DNA from: an uncultured Clostridia bacterium
GTDB taxonomy: Bacteria; Bacillota; Clostridia; Oscillospirales; Ruminococcaceae
Reading direction: 5' to 3'
DNA: 64,000 nucleotides
NCBI GenBank assembly: GCA_947588805.1
Contig: CANPYR010000003.1
Coordinates: forward strand, 25,708-89,707
Shown here: positions 1 to 8,693 of the stretch, piece by piece
How positions within the stretch are numbered: position 1 is the first letter of the stretch
Layout: the number at the start of each line of letters is the position of its first letter
Translations under genes and position numbers: made by a program
The notes under the pieces: model-generated
What the model was told of the DNA's origin: nothing
Database searches by the model: none
What the model saw: only the letters and a program-made list of their open reading frames with translations

Positions 1-543
1 TTGATATACCTGCGCTACGGTGTTTTCTTCAAGATTATCGTCCGAGATCTGACTCACGGCGTTTTCAAGATTCGGATCGAACGGCTCTCCGGGGCGGTTT
101 ATCTCCTCAACTCCTAACTTTTTGAATGCGTTTTGGAGCTGAGTCATTATCATCATTACGCCTTCCTTATACTTCTCGTCGGAGCATTCCGCGCCCGCTG
201 CTCTCTCGAAATTATCGGCCATAGGCAAAAACGCTTCGACTGCCGAAGCCGTAGCTTCGGGGTATATCTCCTGGCGCTCCTTGACGCTTCTTTTGCGGTA
301 GTTGTCAAATTCGGCCATCAGACGAAGATATTTGTCTCTCAGCTCCGCGTTCTCAGCTTTCAGCTTCTCCTCTTCGCTCGGCTCCGCCTTCGTCTCCTCC
401 TCTTTTTCTTCCTTTTCGGAAGTCTGCTCCTTTTTCTTCTCGGACTTTTCCTCCGCGTTTACGTTATTTACGTCCTTTTCCTTTTCGGTCTCCTTTTCGG
501 TTCCCTCCGGTTTTTTTGCATTCTTTTCCTTTTCTTCGCTCAT
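1..543 (-). CDS. grpE: Co-chaperone GrpE (C-terminus truncated by window start)
   Basis: Reverse complement from ATG at 543 reads MSEEKEKNAKKPEG...AENAELRDKYLRLMAEFDNYRKRSVKERQEIYPEA..., the GrpE coiled-coil/core; directly downstream of hrcA. Confidence 0.93.
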   Translation of the reverse strand, partial: MSEEKEKNAKKPEGTEKETEKEKDVNNVNAEEKSEKKKEQTSEKEEKEEETKAEPSEEEKLKAENAELRDKYLRLMAEFDNYRKRSVKERQEIYPEATASAVEAFLPMADNFERAAGAECSDEKYKEGVMMIMTQLQNAFKKLGVEEINRPGEPFDPNLENAVSQISDDNLEENTVAQVYQ

Positions 544-545
544 CT

Positions 546-1586
546 TTATTCCTCGCTCCCATCGTTTTTATTGTCAAGCGCCGGCGCGTCATCCTCCGAC
601 AGCAGCTCGGAGATCTTCTCGGCGAAGTATTCCACATACGGTATTACCTTTTTATAGTCTATACGCATGGGTCCTATCAGTCCGAGATGTCCGGCGACGA
701 TACCGTTTTTTGAAAACTCCGAGCTTATTATGCTCGAATTCCCGATCACAAATCCGTCGTCTTCGTCGGAAAACATAACGTGGATCCCGGAAAAGCTTGA
801 ATCTATAAGACTTCTTATATCCTCTCTGTGATCCAAAAAGCTTATGACCTCGTTTTTGTCTATCTCGCTCCTCAGTAAAAGATTTCCCACCCCGGCTACG
901 TCTACCTCGTGCTTAGTTATCTCCCTCGTCATGTCGAAAACGCTCTGTACGAGCGGCGAAAGCGTGAGAAGATAGGTCCCGAGCGCGGTCTCAAGCTTTG
1001 AAAGCATTTCCTCGCTCAACAGATTTAAAGGCACGCCCTCAAGATTCTCTTTAAGAAAGTTCGAGAAGTAATCAAGGTGCTCCTGAGTAAGATCTATCTC
1101 AAGCCGGCAGGTTCGGTTTTTTATCCTCCCGTTTGAAGCGATAAGAAGCAGCACGTACATCCTCTTCCCGGTCGGGATGACTTCAACCTTAGATATCACC
1201 GAAAACGTCGGGCTCTCGCTTGAAACGAAGGTCGCGGATTTTGTCAGCTCCGCTAAAGCGTTGGTGGCGCTCTTTACTATCCCCTCCTCGGAAAATTCGT
1301 CCTTCGGTATCATGCTGTCAAGCAAAATTTTTTCTTCGCTGCTCAAGGGGTCGGTCTTTATCAGCCTGTCTACATACAGCCTGTAGCCGTTATATGTCGG
1401 TATACGTCCCGCCGAGGTGTGCGGCTGTTCGAGATAGCCCTGCTTCTCGAGCTCGGCCATCTCGTTTCTTATGGTCGCGCTCGACGCGCCGACATATTTC
1501 ATTATAGCCTTTGAACCTACAGGCTCTCCGGTCACTATATACTCATCGACTACGGCGGCAAGTATCCGCATCTTCCGATCGTCCAC
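546..1586 (-). CDS. hrcA: Heat-inducible transcription repressor HrcA
   Basis: RKMRILAAVVDEYIVTGEPVGSKAI...SSATIRNEMAELEKQGYLEQPHTSAGRIPTYNGYRLYVDRL; next to grpE and a CIRCE element. Apparent GTG start. Confidence 0.97.
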   Translation of the reverse strand: MDDRKMRILAAVVDEYIVTGEPVGSKAIMKYVGASSATIRNEMAELEKQGYLEQPHTSAGRIPTYNGYRLYVDRLIKTDPLSSEEKILLDSMIPKDEFSEEGIVKSATNALAELTKSATFVSSESPTFSVISKVEVIPTGKRMYVLLLIASNGRIKNRTCRLEIDLTQEHLDYFSNFLKENLEGVPLNLLSEEMLSKLETALGTYLLTLSPLVQSVFDMTREITKHEVDVAGVGNLLLRSEIDKNEVISFLDHREDIRSLIDSSFSGIHVMFSDEDDGFVIGNSSIISSEFSKNGIVAGHLGLIGPMRIDYKKVIPYVEYFAEKISELLSEDDAPALDNKNDGSEE

Positions 1587-1660
1587 CTTTAAGCTGCCCC
1601 CTTTTTACGACCGCTCAACCGCAGCTGAAATTCTTTTCTGGCAATTGAAGCCGTCAGGTG

Positions 1661-1687
1661 TTAGCACTCTTCTTTTTTGAGTGCTAA
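1661..1687. promoter_or_regulatory. CIRCE operator (HrcA binding site)
   Basis: TTAGCACTC-N9-GAGTGCTAA, exact match to the CIRCE consensus, between hrcA and its promoter. Confidence 0.97.
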
Positions 1688-1691
1688 CTAT

Positions 1692-1719
1692 AGTATAACC
1701 CTTTTTCCGAAAATGTCAA
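1692..1719 (-). promoter_or_regulatory. Sigma-A-type promoter of hrcA-grpE
   Basis: Minus strand TTGACA-N16-TATACT immediately upstream of CIRCE. Confidence 0.8.
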
Positions 1720-1770
1720 GGGGTTTTGAAAAAATTTTTTAAATTTTTTTATATTTCAAAAAAGCAAAAA

Positions 1771-1806
1771 GATTCCCGCCCGTCGAAAAAATCGGCGAGC
1801 GGGCGG
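1771..1806 (-). terminator. Rho-independent terminator after pduL-like gene
   Basis: Minus strand CCGCCCG...CGGGCGG stem followed by GAATCTTTTTG. Confidence 0.6.
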
Positions 1807-1834
1807 CGAACATATTCATAGCGTTAAAATAAAA

Positions 1835-2407
1835 TCAGAGAGTAACGATTTCTCCCATCTGATCTCTTCCGCAGCCTACGGCGTTGGATTCGTCGGTATC
1901 GATATGCATAGCGGTAGCGTAGGAGGGGCTTACTCTGCAAACAACGTCTCCCAAAACGGCGCTTCTTTCCGCGGTATCGATCCTTACCCAGACTTCATCC
2001 TTATCCTTAACTCCGAGCGCAGCAGCGTCCTCGGGGGTAAGGTGGATATGTCTCTTAGCGATTATAACTCCCTCGGAAAGCTCAATCTCCCCGCAGGGTC
2101 CCACAAGCTTGCAAGCGCCGGAGCCGGCAAGGTCGCCGGATTCGCGGACCGGGGCGGTAACGCCTATCGAGCGGGCGTCGGTAGCGGAAAGCTCCACCTG
2201 AGTAGCCTTACGGCAGGGTCCGAGTATGGATACTCCCGCAAGCTCTTTCTTAGGTCCTACGACGGTAACGCGCTCCTCGCAGGCATACTGTCCGGGCTGA
2301 GAGAGGTCTTTTTTCTTGGTAAGCTGACGTCCCTCGCCGAAGAGTATAGCAAGGTCCTTCTCGGTTACATGAACATGGCGCGCGGATGTTTCGACAATGA
2401 ATTTCAT
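1835..2407 (-). CDS. pduL: PduL-family phosphate acyltransferase (phosphotransacylase)
   Basis: Two PduL-type repeats: ETSARHVHVTEKDL... and GVIIAKRHIHLTPEDAAALGVKDKDEVWVRI (His metal-binding motifs). Confidence 0.9.
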   Translation of the reverse strand: MKFIVETSARHVHVTEKDLAILFGEGRQLTKKKDLSQPGQYACEERVTVVGPKKELAGVSILGPCRKATQVELSATDARSIGVTAPVRESGDLAGSGACKLVGPCGEIELSEGVIIAKRHIHLTPEDAAALGVKDKDEVWVRIDTAERSAVLGDVVCRVSPSYATAMHIDTDESNAVGCGRDQMGEIVTL

Positions 2408-2591
2408 TTTAATTACCTTCTTTTATAATAGTTATTTTAGCCGCAAATTCTCCTGCCGGAAAATTTCTGATATAATTGTAGCATATTAAACCGGGGTTGT
2501 CAAGAGCTGTCGGAAAGGCGATCAATCGGATGATCTTCGGCTTTTTAAGCAGATATCTTTAATTCGTGCGGGAGGACGTGGCGGGATTGTT

Positions 2592-2740
2592 GCGGCTATG
2601 AGGGGGACCGGTTCTGTCTTTCATCTCAGCGGGCGGAAAGCTTGCGTTAGGCGGCGGCAAGATTCGCTGCTTTTCTGCTATATCTCTACCGACTGCTCCC
2701 CGCCCTCCCGCCCGTCCCGCGAATCTCGCCGCCGCTCCGG
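2592..2740. repeat. Covarying long-hairpin element, copy 1 (family C)
   Basis: Stem 2651-2667 GCGGCGGCAAGATTCGC / 2719-2735 GCGAATCTCGCCGCCGC; 51-nt loop with CTACCGACTGC...CCCTCCCGCCC shared with copy at 53711-53850. Confidence 0.75.
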
Positions 2741-2843
2741 GGGTCTGCTTCTGACTTTATTATTCTACAGTCATAAAGCTTATCAAACTGAACCGATAGT
2801 TTTCTGCCACTGATTTTACTTTTAGCGTACCCCCCGGGCTGGT

Positions 2844-3047
2844 CAGGTTTTGACAGCATTAGCTGTCAAAAGGGGAGACCCCCGGCGAGGGTCTCCCCAC
2901 GCAAAAACAGTCCGCCGGACTGTTTTTGCTCCCCGTCCTGCGCTTGCTTACGCTCGGGGGGGAGTTTCGCGCCTGCGGGCGCGACTCGGTGGCGCCGCCC
3001 CCGAGACCCCTGCGGCCTTTTGAGGAAAGGCCGGCGAAACCTTTTTA
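2844..3047. repeat. Multi-hairpin intergenic cassette, copy 1 (family A)
   Basis: Starts CAGGTTTTGACAGCATTAGCTGTCAAAAGGGGAGAC and ends GGCCTTTTGAGGAAAGGCCGGCGAAACCTTTTTAG; both boundaries recur at 55755-55892. Contains several perfect hairpins. Confidence 0.8.
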
Positions 3048-5609
3048 GTTCCCGCTCTCCCCATCTAACTGCTTCGCTAATACCTCCAGTAACACATCTA
3101 TATTTATCGGCTTGGATACATGATCGTTCATACCGCATTCGATCGCTTTTCTTCGGTCCTCGTCAAACGCGTTCGCCGTCATCGCTACTATCGGTATCCC
3201 CGCAAGCCCCGGATTCTCAAGCGCTCTTATCGCCCTCGACGCGTCGTACCCGTTCATCACCGGCATCTGCACGTCCATTAGTATCAGAGAATAATACCCC
3301 GGCTCCGAAGCCTTTACCATCTCTACCGCGCAAGAACCGTCCACCGCCGTCTCGATTATAAAACCGTTTTCCTGTAAGAGCTCCTGCGCGATCTCTCTGT
3401 TGAGCTCGTTGTCCTCTACAAGCAAAAGCCGCTTGCCCTTGAGATTTTCTACCGGATTCTCTTTTTTCTCGTTTGTGAGATCCGCTTTTCCGAGCGCGTT
3501 CACAAGCGTTTCGCGAAGCTCCGAGAGGAATATCGGTTTATTGCAGAACGCCGTCACTCCAGCTTCTCTCGCTTCGGTCTCGAATGCCGTCCAGTCGTAC
3601 GCGGTCAGAATCACTATCGGTATCCTGTCACCTACTATCTGCCTTATCTGTCTTGTAAGCTCTATACCGTTTATATCCGGAAGCGCCCAGTCGATTATAT
3701 ACGCAAAGAACCCGTCGCCCATCTCCTCGGCCTGCTTCGCTCTTAAAACTGCTTCCTTTCCGTGCATCGACCACTCCGCTCTCATCCCTATCTGCGCGAG
3801 CATCTTCGTCACGCTGTCGCAGGTCTCAAAGCTGTCGTCTACTACAAGCCCTCTTACGCCCGCAAGCTCTTTTATCACCGTCACCTGCTTAGTCTCGGAT
3901 TGAAGCCTGAAATCAAAGTCAAGAATAAACTCTGTGCCCTTCCCTTGCTCGGTTTCAAGCGTGATGGAGCCGCCCATCGTATCCACTATATTTTTCGTGA
4001 TCGCCATCCCGAGACCCGTGCCCTGGATACCGCTTATAGTCGAATTCCTCTCCCGCTCAAACGGCTCGAAGATGTGCTTGGAAAACTCCTTGCTCATCCC
4101 TATCCCGGTATCCTTCACCCTTATCTCATAGGAACCGTAGCCCTTCGGCGCGGTAGGCTTCTGTTTTATGGTAAGGGATACCGAACCTCCGGCGGGGGTG
4201 AATTTAATCGCGTTTGAAAGAAGATTCAAAAGCACCTGATTCACATGAAGCTTATCGCAGTATATATCCTCGTCTATTATGTCGAGGGTATCCATGAAGA
4301 AGTTCAGCTGCTTCGAGGTCATCTGAGTCTGGATTATGTTTCTCATATCCTTGAATATCTCGGAGATAGAGCAGGGCTTTTCCTCGATATTAAGCTTTCC
4401 GGACTCTATCCTTGACATATCGAGAATATCGTTTATAAGCGAAAGAAGATGGTTTCCGGAGGATAGGATCTTACCGAGATATTCCTGAACTCTCGGCTTG
4501 TTGTCTATATTCGTTTCCGCGAGCGTCGCAAAGCCTATGATCGCGTTCATCGGCGTTCTTATATCGTGGGACATATTGGATAGGAAGGTAGTCTTAGCGC
4601 GCTCGGCGGCTTCGGCCTTTTTGAGCTTTTCTTCAAGAACCGCTCTTTCAACCGCGTCGGAGGTCATCTTCTTTGTCTGCTTGCTGATATACAGATAATA
4701 CATCATTACAGAAATTACCATTATCCCTGCGACGGCAAGAGAGATTTTTCTCACCGCGAAAACGCTCGCAAAAGCTTCGCTTTCCGGCACATCGACAATA
4801 ATGGACCACGCGTTTATTCCTGAAGGCGCGTAATACATATACTGCCAGCCGGGGGTGTTCGGCGTTCTGTAAATTACATACCCGGTGCCGAGCTTTAATA
4901 TATCCTCGATGTACTCGTCCCAGTTCTGACCGCCTTTAGTCCTTCTGCCGGGATTCGAGCTGTTATACTCCGAAAGATTTCCGAGCTTGTTGTGCCATGT
5001 ATCGACCAAAAAATCCCCGTTATTTGTATCGACTATATATATCTTCGCGCTCGCGTTATAGATATTATCGATATTCAAAAGATCAGGCAGCTCCTCAAGC
5101 CTTGTTATTCCGTAAAGAAGCGCCACGGTCTCTCCGTCCTGAATAATAGGGACATAGTGCCTTATGACATAGAGTCCGTTGATACTGATATCGCGGTTTG
5201 AAACATGTTCGCCGAGCGGGGCTTCGGTTGCAAAGTCAAGCCCCACCGATTCGGCCTTATCCGAAATTTCATCGGTCGTGATTATCCTGTTATCCGGCAA
5301 AAGCACCCTAACGCGCATGGTATCCAGAATCGGCGACACCTTCGCCATAATCTCCCGAGTCTCATCGATATCAAGGTTATTTGCGCTCGAGATGATATCT
5401 GCCGCGGCGTTAAGGATCTCGCTGTCGCGCCTGAATTTATTCGCCACCTCCTCGGTAACGGTCTTAACGCCCTCCTCCATCCTTCTCAAGGATCTTTCGC
5501 GGATATTTCTCTCTATCCCGATATAAGCGGCGATAAACAGAACCGCAATAATGACGACGAGCACGGCAGAAGCGATTATTCTCGAATCGTATTTTCTTGT
5601 CTTTTTCAT
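3045..5609 (-). CDS. Hybrid sensor histidine kinase: N-terminal TM/extracytoplasmic sensor, HisKA-HATPase, two receiver domains
   Basis: TTFLSNMSHDIRTPMNAIIGFATLAE (H-box), NAIKFTPAGG..., DTGIGM, GTGLGMAITK; receivers VDDS...IIDWALPDINGI...NKPI and VEDNELN...LMDVQMPVMNGYDA...SKPI. Confidence 0.95.
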   Translation of the reverse strand: MKKTRKYDSRIIASAVLVVIIAVLFIAAYIGIERNIRERSLRRMEEGVKTVTEEVANKFRRDSEILNAAADIISSANNLDIDETREIMAKVSPILDTMRVRVLLPDNRIITTDEISDKAESVGLDFATEAPLGEHVSNRDISINGLYVIRHYVPIIQDGETVALLYGITRLEELPDLLNIDNIYNASAKIYIVDTNNGDFLVDTWHNKLGNLSEYNSSNPGRRTKGGQNWDEYIEDILKLGTGYVIYRTPNTPGWQYMYYAPSGINAWSIIVDVPESEAFASVFAVRKISLAVAGIMVISVMMYYLYISKQTKKMTSDAVERAVLEEKLKKAEAAERAKTTFLSNMSHDIRTPMNAIIGFATLAETNIDNKPRVQEYLGKILSSGNHLLSLINDILDMSRIESGKLNIEEKPCSISEIFKDMRNIIQTQMTSKQLNFFMDTLDIIDEDIYCDKLHVNQVLLNLLSNAIKFTPAGGSVSLTIKQKPTAPKGYGSYEIRVKDTGIGMSKEFSKHIFEPFERERNSTISGIQGTGLGMAITKNIVDTMGGSITLETEQGKGTEFILDFDFRLQSETKQVTVIKELAGVRGLVVDDSFETCDSVTKMLAQIGMRAEWSMHGKEAVLRAKQAEEMGDGFFAYIIDWALPDINGIELTRQIRQIVGDRIPIVILTAYDWTAFETEAREAGVTAFCNKPIFLSELRETLVNALGKADLTNEKKENPVENLKGKRLLLVEDNELNREIAQELLQENGFIIETAVDGSCAVEMVKASEPGYYSLILMDVQMPVMNGYDASRAIRALENPGLAGIPIVAMTANAFDEDRRKAIECGMNDHVSKPINIDVLLEVLAKQLDGESGN

Positions 5610-5806
5610 ATTTTTACTCCAAATTTCTCCCGTTACGGCTTTCTGTATGCTTTTTTATATATTATTATAGCATTATTCGGGAAAATTTTCAAGTGTTTAA
5701 TGAAAAATTATGAAATTAAGGAGAAAGCAGGGCATAAGCCGGCCGTCGGAGAGGTTAGAAAGATACAAATGCGGCGTTTTGAAGCTCCCATCCCCGCCAA
5801 AAATAA

Positions 5807-5829
5807 GCGCGGGACCCAACATCCCGCGC
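5807..5829 (-). terminator. Rho-independent terminator
   Basis: GCGCGGGA/TCCCGCGC stem followed on the minus strand by TTATTTTTG, downstream of the CDS ending at 5859. Confidence 0.75.
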
Positions 5830-5858
5830 CAAATCTTTTTTATTCTCCGACCGCACCG

Positions 5859-6527
5859 TCACGCCGCTTCTTCATCGGCAAAAACCATGTTCCCGTATAC
5901 CTTCTCCATTACCTCTTCGCCGTATCTTGAGTCGAGATAGCTTTCTATTTTATTCCTTGGCGGCACGCCGTTTCTTCTGTCCCTCCACCTTAAAACTGCG
6001 GCGGCCGATACGATAAGATTCGCGGCCATAAATATCGTTATCGCAATCACCGCAAACGATGATATGTGCATACGCGCAAAGCTCAAAAGCTTTACGGCGT
6101 ACGGAAATACAAGCCTTGCAAATCCGAGTCCCAAAACGCCCCAGATCATAGTCATCTCAAGACATACCCTGCCGCGGATATTCAAAAATCTTCCCGTGTA
6201 ATTCCAGGACGCAGAGCCGAAAACCGTCTCCTGGAGCCAGCTGCAAAAATATTCGACCGTAGACCCCGCCGCCGCGAACATCAGAAACTGTTCGACCATG
6301 CTCTTGTTGTAAAGAAGCAGCGAGACGAGATATATAGCCACGGCTCCAATCCCGTAAACTACGCAAAAAGGTCCCCAGACAGTCGCGGAGTGATTCTCCC
6401 ACGCCCCGCGCTTTATAATAGCGTAGATCCCCTCAAATATGAATCCAGCGACGCTCCCCGCTACGAAAAGAGCAAGGACTGCGCGGTAGTCTATATTTCC
6501 TTTAAGCCTTTTCTTCATTCCGTTCAT
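5859..6527 (-). CDS. Putative ABC-transporter type IV (CmpB-like) membrane protein
   Basis: Multi-TM protein with AGSVAGFIFEGIYAIIKRGAWENHSATVWGPFCVVYGIGAVAIY, characteristic of that family. Confidence 0.75.
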   Translation of the reverse strand: MNGMKKRLKGNIDYRAVLALFVAGSVAGFIFEGIYAIIKRGAWENHSATVWGPFCVVYGIGAVAIYLVSLLLYNKSMVEQFLMFAAAGSTVEYFCSWLQETVFGSASWNYTGRFLNIRGRVCLEMTMIWGVLGLGFARLVFPYAVKLLSFARMHISSFAVIAITIFMAANLIVSAAAVLRWRDRRNGVPPRNKIESYLDSRYGEEVMEKVYGNMVFADEEAA

Positions 6528-6702
6528 CCACCCGCCGATTTATGCCGCGAATTGCGCGAATTTACTGATTTGATTATAGCATATTCCTTGGGAATAGTCA
6601 AGCGCTGTTAGAAGACAGAGGTCAGAAATCAGACGTCAGAATTTAAAATATTATATAATATGCATGCGGATTGGGAGTTCACGGAGTTACTAATGATTCA
6701 TC

Positions 6703-7089
6703 TCACCCGTGTCCATCCGTCTCAACCCTATCCCCTTCTCTTAGCTCCTTTTCGGATGTAAGTACCACCCTGTCTCCCTGCTTAAGACCGCTCTCGATCA
6801 AATATTTCCCGCTTTCCGAATCGCCCTCCCTCAGCAGCACTTCAACGCTTCTCGCCGTATAAACCGTCCGTTCAAAAGCCGGATAGGATTCAATTATCAT
6901 CACCCTCCCGTCCCTTACGCACTCCTTCGGCAGCACGAGCTTCAATCCCCCGTCAGTCATTACCGCCGCCGAAACCGTGTACGCGCTCACGTCGGGAGTC
7001 ACGGCGCTGTAGATCATGTCCCCGAAAAGCGAGAAAAATATTACCGCCGCGCCGAAAATAATTATCGCCGCCTTCGCCGCTTTTCTCAT
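6703..7089 (-). CDS. Short RND/HlyD adaptor-like protein (C-terminal part only)
   Basis: MRKAAKAAIIIFGAAVIFFSLFGDMIYSAVTPDVSAYTV...LKQGDRVVLTSEKELREGDRVETDGHG; TM plus adaptor-like C-terminal domain. ATG overlaps stop of upstream permease (ATGA). Confidence 0.6.
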   Translation of the reverse strand: MRKAAKAAIIIFGAAVIFFSLFGDMIYSAVTPDVSAYTVSAAVMTDGGLKLVLPKECVRDGRVMIIESYPAFERTVYTARSVEVLLREGDSESGKYLIESGLKQGDRVVLTSEKELREGDRVETDGHG

Positions 7090-7880
7090 TTCGTCCCCCA
7101 AATCTCGCCGCTCTCCGGGCTTTCGAGCGGCTTTCTTAATATCAGAAACAGCGCGAAAATCGGGAACATATATGTCGCGCCGCCCGCTCCCGAGACGTTT
7201 TCCGGCAGGTCCGAAAGCCTTACCGATAACGGATATATCCCGGGATTGTCCATCGCAAAAATCAGAGCCTGCTCGACCGTGTTCCAGCTTTCGCAGAATA
7301 TCAGCGCCGCGAGCGCGGCCGCTCCCGGCTTTATATGCGGCCAAACAGCGTGCCTAAGGATCCTAAGAGCCGACGACGTCTCAAGCCGCGCGGAGTCGAT
7401 AAGCTCGTCGGGGACCGAGAGCGCAAACTGTCTGTCAAGAAACACCGCGAGCGGCGAAAACATCATCGGCAGAGTAAGAGCAAGCGGAGTATTTAACATA
7501 TTTAAGCTTTTTAAGCATATATAGTTCGGAAGGAGCGTGGCCTGAAACGGCAGAAGCGCCGCAAGAAGATATGCATAAAACAGCGCTTTTGAGCCCTTAA
7601 AACGAATTTTTGCAAACGCAAACCCGAGCGGCAAGGATATAGCTATGCTCACCGCAGTTATCGCGGCGGAGTAAAATACCGAGTTCCAAAAATATCCGAA
7701 AAATGCGTGATCGACCGTAAAAAGCTCCCAATATTCAAGCAGTGACGGCCCGCCGTTATATATTAAAGACTTAATTATCAGCGCTGCAGAGGCCAGAAGA
7801 AAAAACGCCCCTAAAAGCGCGTAAAAGGCTTTGAGAACACGGGTTTTCATCTTTTTGAGCTCCTTTCGGATATTATCCAT
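7086..7880 (-). CDS. Carbohydrate ABC transporter permease (MalG-like)
   Basis: Multi-TM with EAA-like loop DELIDSARLETSSALRILRHAVWPHIKPG. Confidence 0.9.
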   Translation of the reverse strand: MDNIRKELKKMKTRVLKAFYALLGAFFLLASAALIIKSLIYNGGPSLLEYWELFTVDHAFFGYFWNSVFYSAAITAVSIAISLPLGFAFAKIRFKGSKALFYAYLLAALLPFQATLLPNYICLKSLNMLNTPLALTLPMMFSPLAVFLDRQFALSVPDELIDSARLETSSALRILRHAVWPHIKPGAAALAALIFCESWNTVEQALIFAMDNPGIYPLSVRLSDLPENVSGAGGATYMFPIFALFLILRKPLESPESGEIWGTK

Positions 7881-8680
7881 GCCGCAGCTATCGCCACGCC
7901 GACAAAGAGCGTGAACATCACCGCCGCAGCCGAGAGATTTTCATAGTTTAATTTGTAAAAGTGATTATTCATATAATTTTGCAGCATATACGCGGAGTCG
8001 GGCGGGTAGTTGGTTTTGTAATACAGATAGCTCTCCCTGAAAATTTTAAGCGAATTAACAAAGCTCAGCAAAGCTACAAATAAAACCGTCGGGGAAATCA
8101 TGGGAAGAGTTATCTTAAAACGCAGGGCTTTCGGACCTGCGCCGTCGAGCGCCGCGGCTTCGTATATTTCCCTCGGGACGCTTGATATCGCCGCCGTCAG
8201 GATGATTATATCTATCCCCACGTTTTTCCAGATGAAAAGAAGATAGAGCGGCAGCACCGCGAAGAACCCGCCCCATGTTTCAGAGCGCGTGAGCGAAAAA
8301 TACGCGTTTGAATCAAATACCGCCTGCCAGATAAGCACTGTGCTCGCGCTCGGGAGGATGTACGGCGCTATAAACGCGGCCTTTATCCATAAAGCTTTCT
8401 CCGAGATACCGGCCAGTCCGAACGATAAAATTATCGCAAGAGTCGTGACTGTTATAACGCCTATAAGCGAAAATAGCGCGGTATTTTTAAGCGCGAGCCG
8501 AAAATAGCCGTTTTCGGCGACGGCTATGAAGTTTTCAAAACCTACGAAGCGCTTCTCAAGACCGCCGCCAGTGAACGCGTAAGCTATGCTTCTTATAAAC
8601 GGCAGGATATAAAACTCCGCAAACCCGATAAGCGCAGGGGCGCTCAGCGCGATGAATTTAAATCTCAGCTTTTTATGCAT
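7847..8680 (-). CDS. Carbohydrate ABC transporter permease (MalF-like)
   Basis: MHKKLRFKFIALSAPALIGFAEFYILPFIRSIAYAFTGG...YEAAALDGAGPKALRFKITLPMISPTVLF (EAA motif). Start chosen at the internal ATG matching family N-terminus. Confidence 0.92.
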   Translation of the reverse strand: MHKKLRFKFIALSAPALIGFAEFYILPFIRSIAYAFTGGGLEKRFVGFENFIAVAENGYFRLALKNTALFSLIGVITVTTLAIILSFGLAGISEKALWIKAAFIAPYILPSASTVLIWQAVFDSNAYFSLTRSETWGGFFAVLPLYLLFIWKNVGIDIIILTAAISSVPREIYEAAALDGAGPKALRFKITLPMISPTVLFVALLSFVNSLKIFRESYLYYKTNYPPDSAYMLQNYMNNHFYKLNYENLSAAAVMFTLFVGVAIAAAWIISERSSKR

Positions 8681-8693
8681 TCCGTCCCGCCCG

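Noticed and set aside
133-778. Plus-strand ORFs (174 aa, 158 aa) at window start
   Set aside because: Antisense to grpE/hrcA; low-complexity translations (poly Leu/Phe/Ser) expected from the opposite strand of a Lys/Glu-rich gene.
1904-2428. 174-aa plus-strand ORF
   Set aside because: Fully antisense to pduL-like CDS; no recognisable protein.
2820-3050. Family A/B/C repeats considered as insertion sequences
   Set aside because: No transposase ORF inside or nearby; target-site duplications could not be recognised. Non-autonomous mobility remains possible.
5205-5930. 241-aa plus-strand ORF
   Set aside because: Antisense to hybrid kinase N-terminus and intergenic DNA; no coherent domain.
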